DNA of 64,000 nt from Veillonella absiana (GTDB taxonomy: Bacteria > Bacillota > Negativicutes > Veillonellales > Veillonellaceae): NCBI RefSeq assembly GCF_032970905.1, contig NZ_JAWJZA010000002.1. One strand, 5' to 3'. How positions within the stretch are numbered: the first letter of the stretch is position 1; each line of letters opens with the position of its first letter. The position numbers and the translations under genes are program-made. Positions 45,935 through 55,245 of the stretch are shown piece after piece. The notes under the pieces were generated by a model. It was given only the letters and a program-made list of their open reading frames with translations. It did no database searches and was not told the origin of the DNA.

Positions 45935-47008
45935 ATGAAGGAAATTATTGGACAGTTAAAATCCTATGTTCCTGAGGAACCATTGGAATCTGTACAAGCA
46001 CGATTGGGCATCGATAAATTGGTGCGTTTATCTGCGAACGAAAATCCTTACGGCACATCACAAAAGGTGCGTGAGGCCGTATTAGACTATGTGGCAAATA
46101 ACGATGCCAATTATTATCCAGATGGTTATGCCGCGTCCTTGCGACAAGCCTTGTCGGAACACTGGGACATTCCGGGCGATCAATTTGTTATCGGCGTAGG
46201 GTTAGACGAAGTGATTTCCTTGGTAAGCCGTACGTTTTTATGCCCTGGTGATAATATTTTGGTGAGCACACCAGCGTTCTCTGAATATGCTTTGAATGGT
46301 CTCATTGAAGGTGCTGAGGTGAATGCTGTACCATGCCAACCGGAAACAGGACACTATGATTTCCCAGCTCTATTGGCGGCGGTGAATGACAAAACTCGTC
46401 TCGTATGGTTCTGTAATCCTAATAACCCAACTGGTACCTATGAAACAGTAGAGGACTTGCGTAATTTCATCAGCCAAGTGCCAAAGAATACTATCGTTAT
46501 CATCGACGAAGCCTATATCGATTTCGTTACGGATGTGCCAGTGCCAACAGCGATGGAACTTCTTAAGGAATTCGATAACATCGCCATGATGCGGACCTTC
46601 TCCAAGGCCTATGGATTGGCAAATTACCGCGTAGGCTACATGATTATGTGCCAAGAATTGACGAAATACGTACAAACTATTCGTTTGCCATATAATTTGA
46701 ATAGCGTGTCCCAAGTGGCAGCGGAGGCTGCTTTCAAAGACGAAGCATTTTTGAAAGACACCATTGAGAAAAATCGTGTGCAACGTGACAAGTGGGAAAC
46801 TGTCCTCACAGATCTAGGAGTGAAGTTCTTCCACAGCCAAGCAAATTTCATATATATGCAAATTGATGAAGCCATTGCCGAAGAGTGGCTCAAGGTTGGT
46901 TATCAAGTACGTAAAGGTTTACAACCTGGTTGGTTACGAATTGGAATCGGCAATGCAGAAGATTGTGATAAGATGCAAACTGTATTGCGCCAATTCTTAG
47001 GTAACTAA
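45935..47008 (+). CDS. hisC: Histidinol-phosphate aminotransferase
   Basis: A 357-aa PLP enzyme. It has LSANENPYG, WFCNPNNPTGT, IDEAYIDF and the PLP lysine in TFSKAYGLANYRVGY. It is the last gene of the his operon, 12 bases after hisE, with AAGGAGG before the ATG and a terminator after. Confidence 0.95.
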   Translation: MKEIIGQLKSYVPEEPLESVQARLGIDKLVRLSANENPYGTSQKVREAVLDYVANNDANYYPDGYAASLRQALSEHWDIPGDQFVIGVGLDEVISLVSRTFLCPGDNILVSTPAFSEYALNGLIEGAEVNAVPCQPETGHYDFPALLAAVNDKTRLVWFCNPNNPTGTYETVEDLRNFISQVPKNTIVIIDEAYIDFVTDVPVPTAMELLKEFDNIAMMRTFSKAYGLANYRVGYMIMCQELTKYVQTIRLPYNLNSVSQVAAEAAFKDEAFLKDTIEKNRVQRDKWETVLTDLGVKFFHSQANFIYMQIDEAIAEEWLKVGYQVRKGLQPGWLRIGIGNAEDCDKMQTVLRQFLGN

Positions 47009-47043
47009 CAATATAGATATAGCTTGAATTCTATAGAAAATAC

Positions 47044-47077
47044 AAAAAGGATGATCCCCAGTGTATCATCCTTTTTT
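47044..47077 (+). terminator. his operon terminator
   Basis: AAAAGGATGAT pairs with ATCATCCTTTT around a 9-base loop, followed by more T. Confidence 0.92.
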
Positions 47078-47212
47078 ATATGTCCTTGCATGATTGTAGA
47101 TAAAGAAATTCTATAAAGTATCGTTGTTGTTCTCAAAAACTCATACATGCTGTGTAAAATTATATGTGTATAACTTGATGTAATACTATGTATAAAATTT
47201 ACAAATATACAG

Positions 47213-47240
47213 TTGACATAACAACGATTAAGTTTACAAT
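47213..47240 (+). promoter_or_regulatory. Predicted cstA promoter
   Basis: TTGACA (47213-47218), a 16-base spacer and TACAAT (47235-47240), about 205 bases before the start codon. Confidence 0.7.
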
Positions 47241-47246
47241 AAAGGT

Positions 47247-47445
47247 ACAGATGGTCCTATTTGACATAAGTATGCCATTGGGAAGTAGGACCGCTGGACC
47301 GCACCAGCGTATTTTATGATGAGGCCCAGATTTGTGTTCCCTAGTCGCGACATTGTAGATGGTGCACTTAACACAGATGCTTTATTAGATTTTATAAACC
47401 GTGCTAACCACCTTCGATGTTGCAGAAATCTTGGAGGTGGTTTTT
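47247..47445 (+). promoter_or_regulatory. Structured cstA leader with ribosome-site hairpin
   Basis: The roughly 200-base leader has GGTCCTA / TAGGACC (about 47253-47293) and CGCTG / CAGCG stems. Near the gene AACCACCT (47406-47413) pairs with AGGTGGTT (47435-47442), which covers the only good ribosome site (GGAGG, 47433-47437). A T-run follows, so this hairpin could block initiation or terminate. I could not match it to a known riboswitch class. Confidence 0.55.
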
Positions 47446-49281
47446 GTGGTAATGAATGGGATTTATCTAGTTATTGCCTCAGCCTGCATTTTGATGTTGG
47501 CGTACCGATTCTATGGGGCATTTGTAGCAGCAAAGGTATTAACCTTGGACCAGTATCGTCCAACACCTGCTTGTGTACATGACGATGGTCATGACTATGT
47601 TCCAACAAACAAATGGGTGACATTTGGTCACCATTTCGCCGCTATCGCCGGCGCGGGTCCTCTCGTAGGCCCAGTTATTGCAGCACAATTTGGCTATTTA
47701 CCAGGGGCATTATGGATTTTAATCGGTTCCGTATTTGCCGGTGCTGTCCATGATATGGTTATTTTATTTGCATCCGTTCGTTATGATGGTAAATCCATCG
47801 CCGATATTGCGAAGGAAGAAATCAGTAATTCCGCTGGTATCGGTGCCATGTTTGCCACATTGTTCTTACTTGTTATTACATTAGCAGGTATGGCCGTAGT
47901 AGTAGCGAATGCATTGCATAACTCCCCTTGGGGCTTCTTCTCCGTTAGTATGACGATTCCAATTGCGATTTTCGTTGGTGCTTACTTACGTTGGATTCGC
48001 CCAGGTAAAATCCAAGAAGGTACTATTATTGGTGTATTGTTGATTTTCGCAGCTATTCTTGGTGGCCCAGTCGTAGCCGCTTCTCCATATGCATCTTGGT
48101 TTACCTATGATTTGAAAACTATTGAAATCATGCTTGCTGTATATGGTTTCTTTGCAGCTGCATTGCCAGTTTGGTTATTGCTTGCTCCTCGTGATTATTT
48201 ATCTACATACCTTAAAATTGGTACTATCGGCGCATTGGCACTTGGTATTATCATCGTAATGCCAGTTATCCAAATGCCAGCAGTTACCCCTTATCTTTGG
48301 GGTGGCGGTCCTGTATTGAAAGGTTCCGTATTCCCATTCATCTTTATTACTATTGCCTGTGGTGCTATCTCTGGTTTCCATACAGTTATCGCAACAGGTA
48401 CAACTCCTAAGATGATTACTAATGAAAGAGAAATCTTGCCTATCGGTTATGGCGCTATGTTAACAGAAGCGTTCATCTCCATGATGGCATTAATCGCAGC
48501 TACTGCATTACATCCAGATGATTACTTTGCAATCAACAGTACTGCTGAATCTTTCAAAGCCTTAGGTTTGCAAGTTCATGAATTGCCAGCATTGGCAAAC
48601 ATGGTTGGTGAAGATTTGATGCACCGTCCTGGTGGCGCCGTATCCCTTGCAGTTGGTATGGCACATATCTTCTCTAAATTGCCTAACATGGATCATTTAA
48701 TGGGTTACTGGTATCACTTCTGTATCATGTTCGAAGCTTTGTTCATCATGACATTGATCGATGCTGGTACACGTGTAGGTCGTTATTTGTTACAAGAATT
48801 GCTTGGTCAATTCTACAAACCTTTAGGTAACGTTCATTGGCAACCTGGCGTATATGGTTGTGCTGCTCTTATCTGCGTACTTTGGGGCTACTTAGTTCTT
48901 CAAGGTAACATCGGTACCATTTGGCCTCTATTTGGTGTATCTAACCAATTACTAGCCACAATGACATTAGCCGTTGGTACTACCGTAATTATGCGTCTTG
49001 GTCGTAAACGTTACGCATGGGTAACCGGTATTCCATGTATTGCGTTGGCTATTATCGCTATTACAGCAGACTTTGAAAACGTAATGTACAACTACATTCC
49101 TGGTCAAAAATGGATTCTCGTAGCCTTCAGTGCAGCGATGTTCTTGATGATTCTCATCGTATTAATTGAGGCCATCCGCAGCTGGATTCGTCTATCCTCT
49201 ATCCCTCAAGATTACCGTACACAAGCCGATTTCGAGGCTGAAAGCTTGAAAAAATACGGTGCTCCTAAGGTGAATGCTTAA
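47446..49281 (+). CDS. cstA: Carbon starvation protein CstA family transporter
   Basis: A membrane protein of about 611 aa with many hydrophobic segments. Family segments are YRFYGAFVAAKVL, HHFAAIAGAGPLVGPVIAAQ, GYLPGALWILIGSVFAGAVHD and the C-terminal GVSNQLLATMTL. Characterised members import peptides or pyruvate. GTG at 47446 sits 8 bases from GGAGG; ATG at 47452 is the alternative. Control by the leader hairpin is likely. Confidence 0.93.
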   Translation: MVMNGIYLVIASACILMLAYRFYGAFVAAKVLTLDQYRPTPACVHDDGHDYVPTNKWVTFGHHFAAIAGAGPLVGPVIAAQFGYLPGALWILIGSVFAGAVHDMVILFASVRYDGKSIADIAKEEISNSAGIGAMFATLFLLVITLAGMAVVVANALHNSPWGFFSVSMTIPIAIFVGAYLRWIRPGKIQEGTIIGVLLIFAAILGGPVVAASPYASWFTYDLKTIEIMLAVYGFFAAALPVWLLLAPRDYLSTYLKIGTIGALALGIIIVMPVIQMPAVTPYLWGGGPVLKGSVFPFIFITIACGAISGFHTVIATGTTPKMITNEREILPIGYGAMLTEAFISMMALIAATALHPDDYFAINSTAESFKALGLQVHELPALANMVGEDLMHRPGGAVSLAVGMAHIFSKLPNMDHLMGYWYHFCIMFEALFIMTLIDAGTRVGRYLLQELLGQFYKPLGNVHWQPGVYGCAALICVLWGYLVLQGNIGTIWPLFGVSNQLLATMTLAVGTTVIMRLGRKRYAWVTGIPCIALAIIAITADFENVMYNYIPGQKWILVAFSAAMFLMILIVLIEAIRSWIRLSSIPQDYRTQADFEAESLKKYGAPKVNA

Positions 49282-49402
49282 TATCCATATTCATATATAG
49301 TTAATTTGCACACCACATATGACATAATGGGTTGAGCGTAAGATATATTGAGAGAGGGTTCCTAACAACCCGATTTTGATTGAGAAAAAACATATAGAAA
49401 TA

Positions 49403-49482
49403 GGTTCTATCAGATAGTCTATCGGAACTGGTATTGTTGATATAATACTGGTTACGCTATCAATGATAGAACCTTTTCTTTT
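49403..49482 (+). terminator. cstA terminator with a large loop
   Basis: GGTTCTATC (49403-49411) pairs with GATAGAACC (49465-49473), followed by TTTTCTTTT. The loop folds further (GTATT with AATAC). Confidence 0.75.
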
Positions 49483-49540
49483 GGTGAAAGCTGCAATTAG
49501 GTGAAAGCTACCATTAGGTGAAAGTTCGGAAAGGTGAAAG
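49483..49540. repeat. Four tandem GGTGAAAG units spaced 16-17 bases
   Basis: GGTGAAAG starts at 49483, 49500, 49517 and 49533. The bases between are partly shared (CTGCAATTA, CTACCATTA). The spacing places the words about one and a half helical turns apart. Confidence 0.8.
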
Positions 49541-49690
49541 CTAATTTCACAGGTAGCACATTTCTGCATGGATTTCCTCTATGGTTAGTTGTTTTAAAAT
49601 GTTCAATTTAATGTGGTACAATATAATATTATTACTATACTTATTAAATCCCGATGATAGTCAGCATTACAGGTGCTTTCACAAACGATT

Positions 49691-51346
49691 ATGATACAAA
49701 AACTACGAAGCATAGTCCGATGGATTATACGAAAAGTACAACAGAATAAACGAGGCTTCAAGGTCGTCCTTGGCATTGTGTCTGTTGCCATCGTAGTCAT
49801 TGTGGCGCTAGCGATGCTGGCCAGTCGTGGGGCAGGGCTCATATTCAATGAGGTAATGGCTCGACAAACCATGTTGAATGGTACCGTTACGGTAGAGTCG
49901 ATTCATGCCACGCCTTGGGGCAGAGTTAGTTTTACGGAATTGAACTGGACGAATGCGCAAGGTGAAACCATTTTAGAGGTACCTAGCGGTAGTTTCCGTG
50001 TCAATCCTTGGGATGTGATTACCAAGAATTTCAAGGCCGCTGCGTTGCGTGAATTGACACTAGAGGATGCGATTATCGTTGTAGATATGGACGATAACAT
50101 GCGTTTGGATTTTACGAAACCATCGCCAGATGTAAAGAAACCACTCAATGAAGTGTCTCAACAACCTGTGCCACCTAAAGCTTTGACCGAACGCAAAACG
50201 ACGGAGCAACGTGAGGCAGATATTGAAAAGCGCGTTCGTAACTTTAACTGGAATGGCCAACATATGGATTTGAAAATCTATTTGGAAAATTGCCAATTAG
50301 AGGTCTTTCAAAAAAATCGTCATTATGTCATGACAGATATCAATACGGAAATTGATTTGGATAGTGACAAGGAATTGAAACTCGATTTTTCTGCCGGTAA
50401 ATTCGGTGGTACAGCTATCGGTGAAGGTATGAAAATTAAGGGCACTATCGATTTACGAGGCGTTAAACATCAAGAATTGCCGACCTTGAATATGCAGGTC
50501 CACATCCTTGGCGTAGATCCATCTTCATTAGGATTTGGGGATAATATCCATGATCCTATGACACTGCATGTAGATGCAACGGGTACATTGGCGCATCCTG
50601 TGGCAGATGGTCGCGTATCTATGCCGGAACTACACATCCCGGCGTTGACGTTCACCCAAGTTATTGGTGATGTGCATTATGATGCAGGCGATTTGGAGTT
50701 CAAGAGCGTATCGGCAAATGTGTATAACGGGACGCTCGAGGCTCATGGCCAGTATAATATCGATACTAGGGCCTATACATTCTATGGCGAGGCTAGTGGG
50801 CTCGACAGCAGTATCGCCCTCAAGGAGGATGATTTTGTGGTGCCTGTCAATGTGACCATGACCTTTGAAAGTAAAGGTGCTCGTCGTGATCTTCGTGTAT
50901 GGGGCGAATTTAATTCCGATGAGGGGCGTTATATTCTGATTCCTATTAAATCCATTACTGGTAAGTTTAGTAACTATCAGCGACATTTAGCATTTGAGGA
51001 TGTAAAAATTCATCTTAAATACACCACAATATCCACAGATGCCCTTCGTATCGATGACGGTGAACTGACCATGGGGGCTTTAAATATCACCTCCAATGGG
51101 GGTAGTAATTTTATCTTCCATGAATCAGATTTCGATACTATAGGCGATGAATTTGATAATATCAGCAATCAAGGCAAGGCGGCCCAAGAGAATAGTAAAC
51201 GCATGTCGAATGACATGAAAGGTCTGTCGGAAGGTATTAAGCGCAACAAAGATGACTTGGATGCCACAAAATCTGGAATCGATGATGTAAAAGATAGATT
51301 CGATGCCATATCGGAACGCATAGGGAACATCAAGTTCAATAAGTAG
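49691..51346 (+). CDS. AsmA-like envelope protein
   Basis: A protein of about 551 aa with one N-terminal membrane anchor (residues about 25-45) and a long beta-rich region facing the periplasm, typical of AsmA/YdbH-like proteins that handle lipid or outer-membrane transport. The last 70 residues are helical, with a coiled-coil pattern. The start is uncertain: ATG 49691 or GTG 49673, neither with a good ribosome site. It fits a bacterium with an outer membrane. Confidence 0.7.
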   Translation: MIQKLRSIVRWIIRKVQQNKRGFKVVLGIVSVAIVVIVALAMLASRGAGLIFNEVMARQTMLNGTVTVESIHATPWGRVSFTELNWTNAQGETILEVPSGSFRVNPWDVITKNFKAAALRELTLEDAIIVVDMDDNMRLDFTKPSPDVKKPLNEVSQQPVPPKALTERKTTEQREADIEKRVRNFNWNGQHMDLKIYLENCQLEVFQKNRHYVMTDINTEIDLDSDKELKLDFSAGKFGGTAIGEGMKIKGTIDLRGVKHQELPTLNMQVHILGVDPSSLGFGDNIHDPMTLHVDATGTLAHPVADGRVSMPELHIPALTFTQVIGDVHYDAGDLEFKSVSANVYNGTLEAHGQYNIDTRAYTFYGEASGLDSSIALKEDDFVVPVNVTMTFESKGARRDLRVWGEFNSDEGRYILIPIKSITGKFSNYQRHLAFEDVKIHLKYTTISTDALRIDDGELTMGALNITSNGGSNFIFHESDFDTIGDEFDNISNQGKAAQENSKRMSNDMKGLSEGIKRNKDDLDATKSGIDDVKDRFDAISERIGNIKFNK

Positions 51347-51370
51347 TTCTGTGCCGTATATGGCTAAACC

Positions 51371-51515
51371 ATAAACAACAATTATATTCCTCTCATATGT
51401 GCTACCCCAATAGATAGCTAGCCTTTTTGCTCCTGACGGCAGAGCCGAATGTCGCTGCAAAGGCTAGCTATCTATTGGGGATATGTCATCTATGGCGGAA
51501 GTAATTGTTGTTTAT
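51371..51515. repeat. Large palindromic element C between convergent genes
   Basis: Outer arms of 14 bases pair perfectly (51371-51384 with 51502-51515). An inner stem of 22 perfect pairs (51405-51426 with 51459-51480) encloses a 32-base loop with GCTCCTGACGGC and GAATGTCGCTGC, related to the core of elements A and B. It lies between two convergent genes, so it could act as a two-way terminator. Confidence 0.8.
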
Positions 51516-51570
51516 TACGTTTGGCGAGTATCGCTACTTGTAATAGAACTAGCTTATTGAACGATATACC

Positions 51571-52149
51571 CTATTGGTCTGGCGATACTGGCACGGATGT
51601 ACCGCTATCCATAATATAGGATCTTTGCGGTGCAATATAGATTTCATTGCCTTGCACAGCTACATCATTGAGCAATAATTCAAATGCTTTTGGAGATACA
51701 TACATTACGCCATTTTTTAATTGGGCAGCAGGCATGTAGTCTTCAGACAAATTGAGATTAATGACATTCAATTTCCCGTTACGCACAATAGTGGCCTCGT
51801 TCGGTTTCACCAGCAAATTGCTAATAGAGCCTTCGATGACAGCTGTTTGCGTATCGGCCTGCCAGGACACTTTGTTACCTAGTGCTTCGGCCACTTGACG
51901 AAGTGCTACGAGCGGTTGGTCATTAACGTAGATAATTTGCGCTTGCCCTTCCATAGGCATTAATAATTTACCATCAATATTGATATGGTGTTTTGTTGTA
52001 ACGCTGGCAGGATGCTCTAAGTTACGAGCAGGCAATTGTGGTTCAAATCCGATTGCTGCGTGAACAGGTGCTTGGATACCAGCAAAGCTCGTGATAGCGA
52101 GAGCGCCTAACAAGCAAGCTGTTAGAATAGATTGTTTTGGTGCTTTCAT
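51571..52149 (-). CDS. Secreted stalk-domain (copper amine oxidase N-terminal-like) protein
   Basis: A 192-aa exported protein. A signal peptide of about 31 residues ends near VHAA. The body has the PF07833-like pattern VNDQPLVALRQVAEALGNKV, seen in many cell-surface proteins of Firmicutes. No metal site or enzyme domain is present. It lies 17 bases after queF on the same strand, but a functional link is doubtful. Confidence 0.8.
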   Translation of the reverse strand: MKAPKQSILTACLLGALAITSFAGIQAPVHAAIGFEPQLPARNLEHPASVTTKHHINIDGKLLMPMEGQAQIIYVNDQPLVALRQVAEALGNKVSWQADTQTAVIEGSISNLLVKPNEATIVRNGKLNVINLNLSEDYMPAAQLKNGVMYVSPKAFELLLNDVAVQGNEIYIAPQRSYIMDSGTSVPVSPDQ

Positions 52150-52166
52150 GAGTGAAATCCTTTCGA

Positions 52167-52664
52167 TTAGCGATACGCTACGCGTTCAGGTTGCATATCG
52201 TGGAAGTGCAAGCGTTCTTTGGCTGTTTTTTCCCAATCTGTACCTGGTTTACCATAGTTTGCAAATGGGTCGATGGATAGACCACCGCGTGGTGTGAATT
52301 TGCCCCAAACCTCGATGTACTTAGGATCCATGAGGGCAATTAAATCTTTCATAATGATATTAATGCAGTCCTCGTGGAAGTCGCCGTGGTTGCGGAAACT
52401 GAATAAATAGAGTTTCAAGGATTTACTTTCCACCATTTTTTTGTCAGGCACGTAGGAAATGTAAATCGTCGCGAAATCCGGTTGCCCCGTCATTGGACAG
52501 AGGCTCGTGAACTCAGGGCAATTGAATTTAACGAAATAGTCGTTGTCCGGATGTTTGTTGTCGAATGCCTCAAGCACTTGTGGTGCGTAGTCCGTTGGAT
52601 AATCTGTATTGTGGCCCAATGCTGTTACGCCGGCCAATTCTGCTGCTGTTCTGCCGCTGCTCAT
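52167..52664 (-). CDS. queF: NADPH-dependent 7-cyano-7-deazaguanine reductase
   Basis: A 165-aa type I QueF making preQ1 for queuosine in tRNA. The motif FTSLCPMTGQPDFATIYISY has the nucleophilic Cys56 and Asp63; FRNHGDFHED and the C-terminal RGGLSIDP are also typical. No preQ1 riboswitch is seen in its short leader. Confidence 0.95.
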   Translation of the reverse strand: MSSGRTAAELAGVTALGHNTDYPTDYAPQVLEAFDNKHPDNDYFVKFNCPEFTSLCPMTGQPDFATIYISYVPDKKMVESKSLKLYLFSFRNHGDFHEDCINIIMKDLIALMDPKYIEVWGKFTPRGGLSIDPFANYGKPGTDWEKTAKERLHFHDMQPERVAYR

Positions 52665-52737
52665 ATGTACCTCTTTCTTGGAACGTATTATAATAGATAT
52701 ATTATTTGCTATTGTGAAAGTTAGATTTTCTCTATAA

Positions 52738-52766
52738 ATTATATCTTAGATAGGGATAAGGGGCAA
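52738..52766 (-). promoter_or_regulatory. Predicted queF promoter
   Basis: On the minus strand TTGCCC, a 17-base spacer and TATAAT, about 75 bases before queF. Confidence 0.55.
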
Positions 52767-52806
52767 ATGCTGTTCCGCGATTGCTTTGATGAAAGGAGGC
52801 TGTAAC

Positions 52807-53619
52807 GTGATTGATCTAACCGGTGTCGATATAATTGGCTGGGCTTGGAAGCTTTTCGGCATGTTGATTTTCTTTGAACCTCATGTACAAAGTTATACGA
52901 ATACATTATTGGAACTACATACACAGGGCCGAATTCAACAAGAACAGCACAATCAAGAGTTACTGGCTGATGGCAAGGCTCGATGTAATTGGCGTCATTA
53001 TCTTCAGCTAGTGAGACGGTGTATATCTATTTTTACAACTGCCATAGTCTTTTGGCTGTTACCGGGCATATTTGTGTATTTCCTTGGATATCAGTTATTC
53101 TATAAACTTATAGGTACATCTGTTGTGTCGCATCTTTCACCAGACAGTTTTGATATGATTTGGTTTGTTGCCAAGAATTTCGTTAGAGTAGTGCTGGGAT
53201 TGTTTATCATTCAACTGGTGGGACTCGTCGATATTTCGCATCCGCTAAGAACCTATACGTTTTGGCGTAGTCATATCAAGGACGGAACCATAGCGCGACC
53301 TATACTAGAACAATATATAGAGCGTAATCCGAATGGATTCATTAGCTATCTACTCACATGGGTGCTCATTCTCACTAACACCTGGCGAAGCACATGGGGC
53401 TATGGGCTTAGCGTAGTTATATGTTGTTGGGTGCTATTCCCCTTGAGTAATCCCTTGGTGTCTATGATCGAAGGATTCTTTTTAGGGCTAATAGTATGGC
53501 GTGTATGTCGACGATATATGCCAACGACCGGTTCTGTGAAAGTGCAGTGGATTGGCTTGGTGTTGAGCCGAATGATGGGTATCTTGTTACTAATCTTAGG
53601 CATGATTTATGTACGGTGA
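52807..53619 (+). CDS. Uncharacterised membrane protein
   Basis: A 270-aa protein with about six hydrophobic segments (near residues 75-100, 120-145, 190-225 and 245-268) and a polar N-terminal region with a short helical stretch (residues 35-55). I recognise no family. AAAGGAGG lies 10 bases before GTG 52807; ATG 52786 would precede that site. It is divergent from queF. Confidence 0.65.
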   Translation: MIDLTGVDIIGWAWKLFGMLIFFEPHVQSYTNTLLELHTQGRIQQEQHNQELLADGKARCNWRHYLQLVRRCISIFTTAIVFWLLPGIFVYFLGYQLFYKLIGTSVVSHLSPDSFDMIWFVAKNFVRVVLGLFIIQLVGLVDISHPLRTYTFWRSHIKDGTIARPILEQYIERNPNGFISYLLTWVLILTNTWRSTWGYGLSVVICCWVLFPLSNPLVSMIEGFFLGLIVWRVCRRYMPTTGSVKVQWIGLVLSRMMGILLLILGMIYVR

Positions 53620-53899
53620 ACATGTATAATGGAACATTTGGATGTATGCGCAGGACAAATCAACTGGAAAGCCCAACATTTATAAAATAAATTTGTATAT
53701 ACAACAAAATATTTAACCGTTATAAACCCTTGATTATTGCGCATTATAGCTATGGTTTTCTTGACAATAAATATCCCAAGTGGTACAGTATGATTATATA
53801 AAATAAACAATAGTGCATTTGGGGTAAACAAAATACAAAATGTATGTTAACTTTCACAAGATGACATAATCCCCGATGTATGATACAAACGATGACGAG
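53620..53899. other. Gap upstream of the cysteine T-box
   Basis: An AT-rich stretch holding the cysK-cysE promoter (53761-53789) and ACTTTCAC at 53850-53857, which lies in the untranslated leader. Nothing else is seen. Confidence 0.5.
53761..53789 (+). promoter_or_regulatory. Predicted cysK-cysE promoter
   Basis: A perfect TTGACA (53761-53766), a 17-base spacer and TACAGT (53784-53789), upstream of the T-box leader. Confidence 0.6.
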
Positions 53900-54212
53900 A
53901 AAAGTACATGTATAGCGCTGTGCCTAGAGAGTTCTGATGGTGGAAATGAACGATAGACTATATATGGAAGTGCATCTCTGAGTTATTCTCGTGAACTCTA
54001 TGGGGCTAGCGTGAATCGGGTGGCCCGTTATAGCCAACTGACATATGGGTGTCGGATTATGCAAATAATTGCGCAACTGTGTTGCGTTGATGTTGCCACA
54101 ACTGAAAATAACTCATTTTGTCAGACTGAGATTTTCACTAGTGCTCTGGTGAAAGTAATCAAGGTGGAACCGCGACTATCGCCCTTGGGATTTTCCTGAG
54201 GGCGTTTTTTAT
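53900..54212 (+). promoter_or_regulatory. T-box leader, cysteine-specific, upstream of cysK-cysE
   Basis: The T-box sequence AAGGTGGAACCGCG is at 54161-54174, followed by the terminator CGCCCTT...GAGGGCG and six T (to 54210). Stem I begins near 53927 (AGAGAG). The specifier is UGC (53971-53973), a cysteine codon, placed before the ATCTCTGAG segment. This matches the cysteine genes downstream. A GGTGAAAGT word lies inside the leader at 54148-54156. Confidence 0.95.
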
Positions 54213-54330
54213 TTATGTCATACTAGAATCAAATGCGTATATAGTATAGATATTAGTAGATATCTAGGCATAACAGCAGATTATTGTATTCAACAATACG
54301 CATTATGAGCGTTAAGAAAAGAGTGATACC

Positions 54331-55245
54331 ATGGCTATTACAACAAGTTCTACTATCGAATTGATCGGCAACACACCAGTCTATCAATTACCAAATACAA
54401 ATATTTATGTAAAATTAGAAAAATATAATGTTGGCGGCAGCGTGAAAGACCGCGCTGTGCTTGGTATGCTTCGTGCAGCTAAGGAGAAAGGCCAAATCAA
54501 AGACGATAGCATCATCGTAGAGGCTACGAGCGGTAATACAGGCATTGCTCTTGCAATGGTGGGCGCAGTGCTTGGCATTAAAACGGTCATCATCATGCCT
54601 GAAAGTATGAGTAAAGAACGTCGCGAATTGATCAAAGCCTACGGGTCTCAACTCATTTTGACACCAAAGGAAACTGGCATGAAAGGTGCGTTAGCGAAGG
54701 CTGACGAAATCTTGGCGAATTATCCAAATGCGTTTACGTTGGGCCAATTCGTAAATCCAGCGAACCCTGAAATCCATTATGAAACTACAGCTGTTGAAAT
54801 CTTGGAACAAGTACCGAATGTCGATGTATTCGTGGCTGGTATCGGCACAGGTGGGACTTTCACAGGCGTGACACGTCATTTGAAAAAGGCTCGTCCGTTC
54901 ATTCAAGCGGTAGCAGTCGAACCGACTGGTTCCCCGGCGATTTCTCAAGGGCAAGGGGGGCCGCACAAAATCCAAGGTATCGGCGCTGGATTTATTCCAG
55001 AGAATTTCGATCGTTCCTTGATGGATGACGTGCAAACCGTGTCCGACGAGGAGGCATTCGCACAAATTCAAACGTTCATGCGTGAAAGTGGCATTTCCAT
55101 CGGTATTTCCGCAGCGGCTGCTGTGGTGGTGGCAAAACGTATCGCCGCTGAGCGTCCAACACAAAATATCGTTGTCATTGCACCAGATGGGGTTGAAAAA
55201 TACCTATCCATGCTCGACTTTGACAATGTAGAACATGTAAAATAA
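54331..55245 (+). CDS. cysK: Cysteine synthase A
   Basis: A 304-aa PLP enzyme making cysteine from O-acetylserine and sulfide. The PLP lysine is Lys39 in GGSVKDRA; EATSGNTGIALA binds substrate and GIGTGGTFTG holds the phosphate. It is followed 24 bases later by cysE, so the two steps from serine are co-expressed under the T-box. Confidence 0.95.
   Translation: MAITTSSTIELIGNTPVYQLPNTNIYVKLEKYNVGGSVKDRAVLGMLRAAKEKGQIKDDSIIVEATSGNTGIALAMVGAVLGIKTVIIMPESMSKERRELIKAYGSQLILTPKETGMKGALAKADEILANYPNAFTLGQFVNPANPEIHYETTAVEILEQVPNVDVFVAGIGTGGTFTGVTRHLKKARPFIQAVAVEPTGSPAISQGQGGPHKIQGIGAGFIPENFDRSLMDDVQTVSDEEAFAQIQTFMRESGISIGISAAAAVVVAKRIAAERPTQNIVVIAPDGVEKYLSMLDFDNVEHVK

Larger units (their letters stand above)
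49282..49690. other. Gap between cstA and the AsmA-like gene
   Basis: It contains the cstA terminator, four tandem GGTGAAAG units (49483-49540) and GCTTTCAC at 49675-49682. No gene is seen. Confidence 0.6.

Noticed and set aside
52665..52737. PreQ1 riboswitch before queF
   Set aside because: The leader is AT-rich and lacks the C-rich pseudoknot pattern and downstream A-rich tail in the right arrangement.
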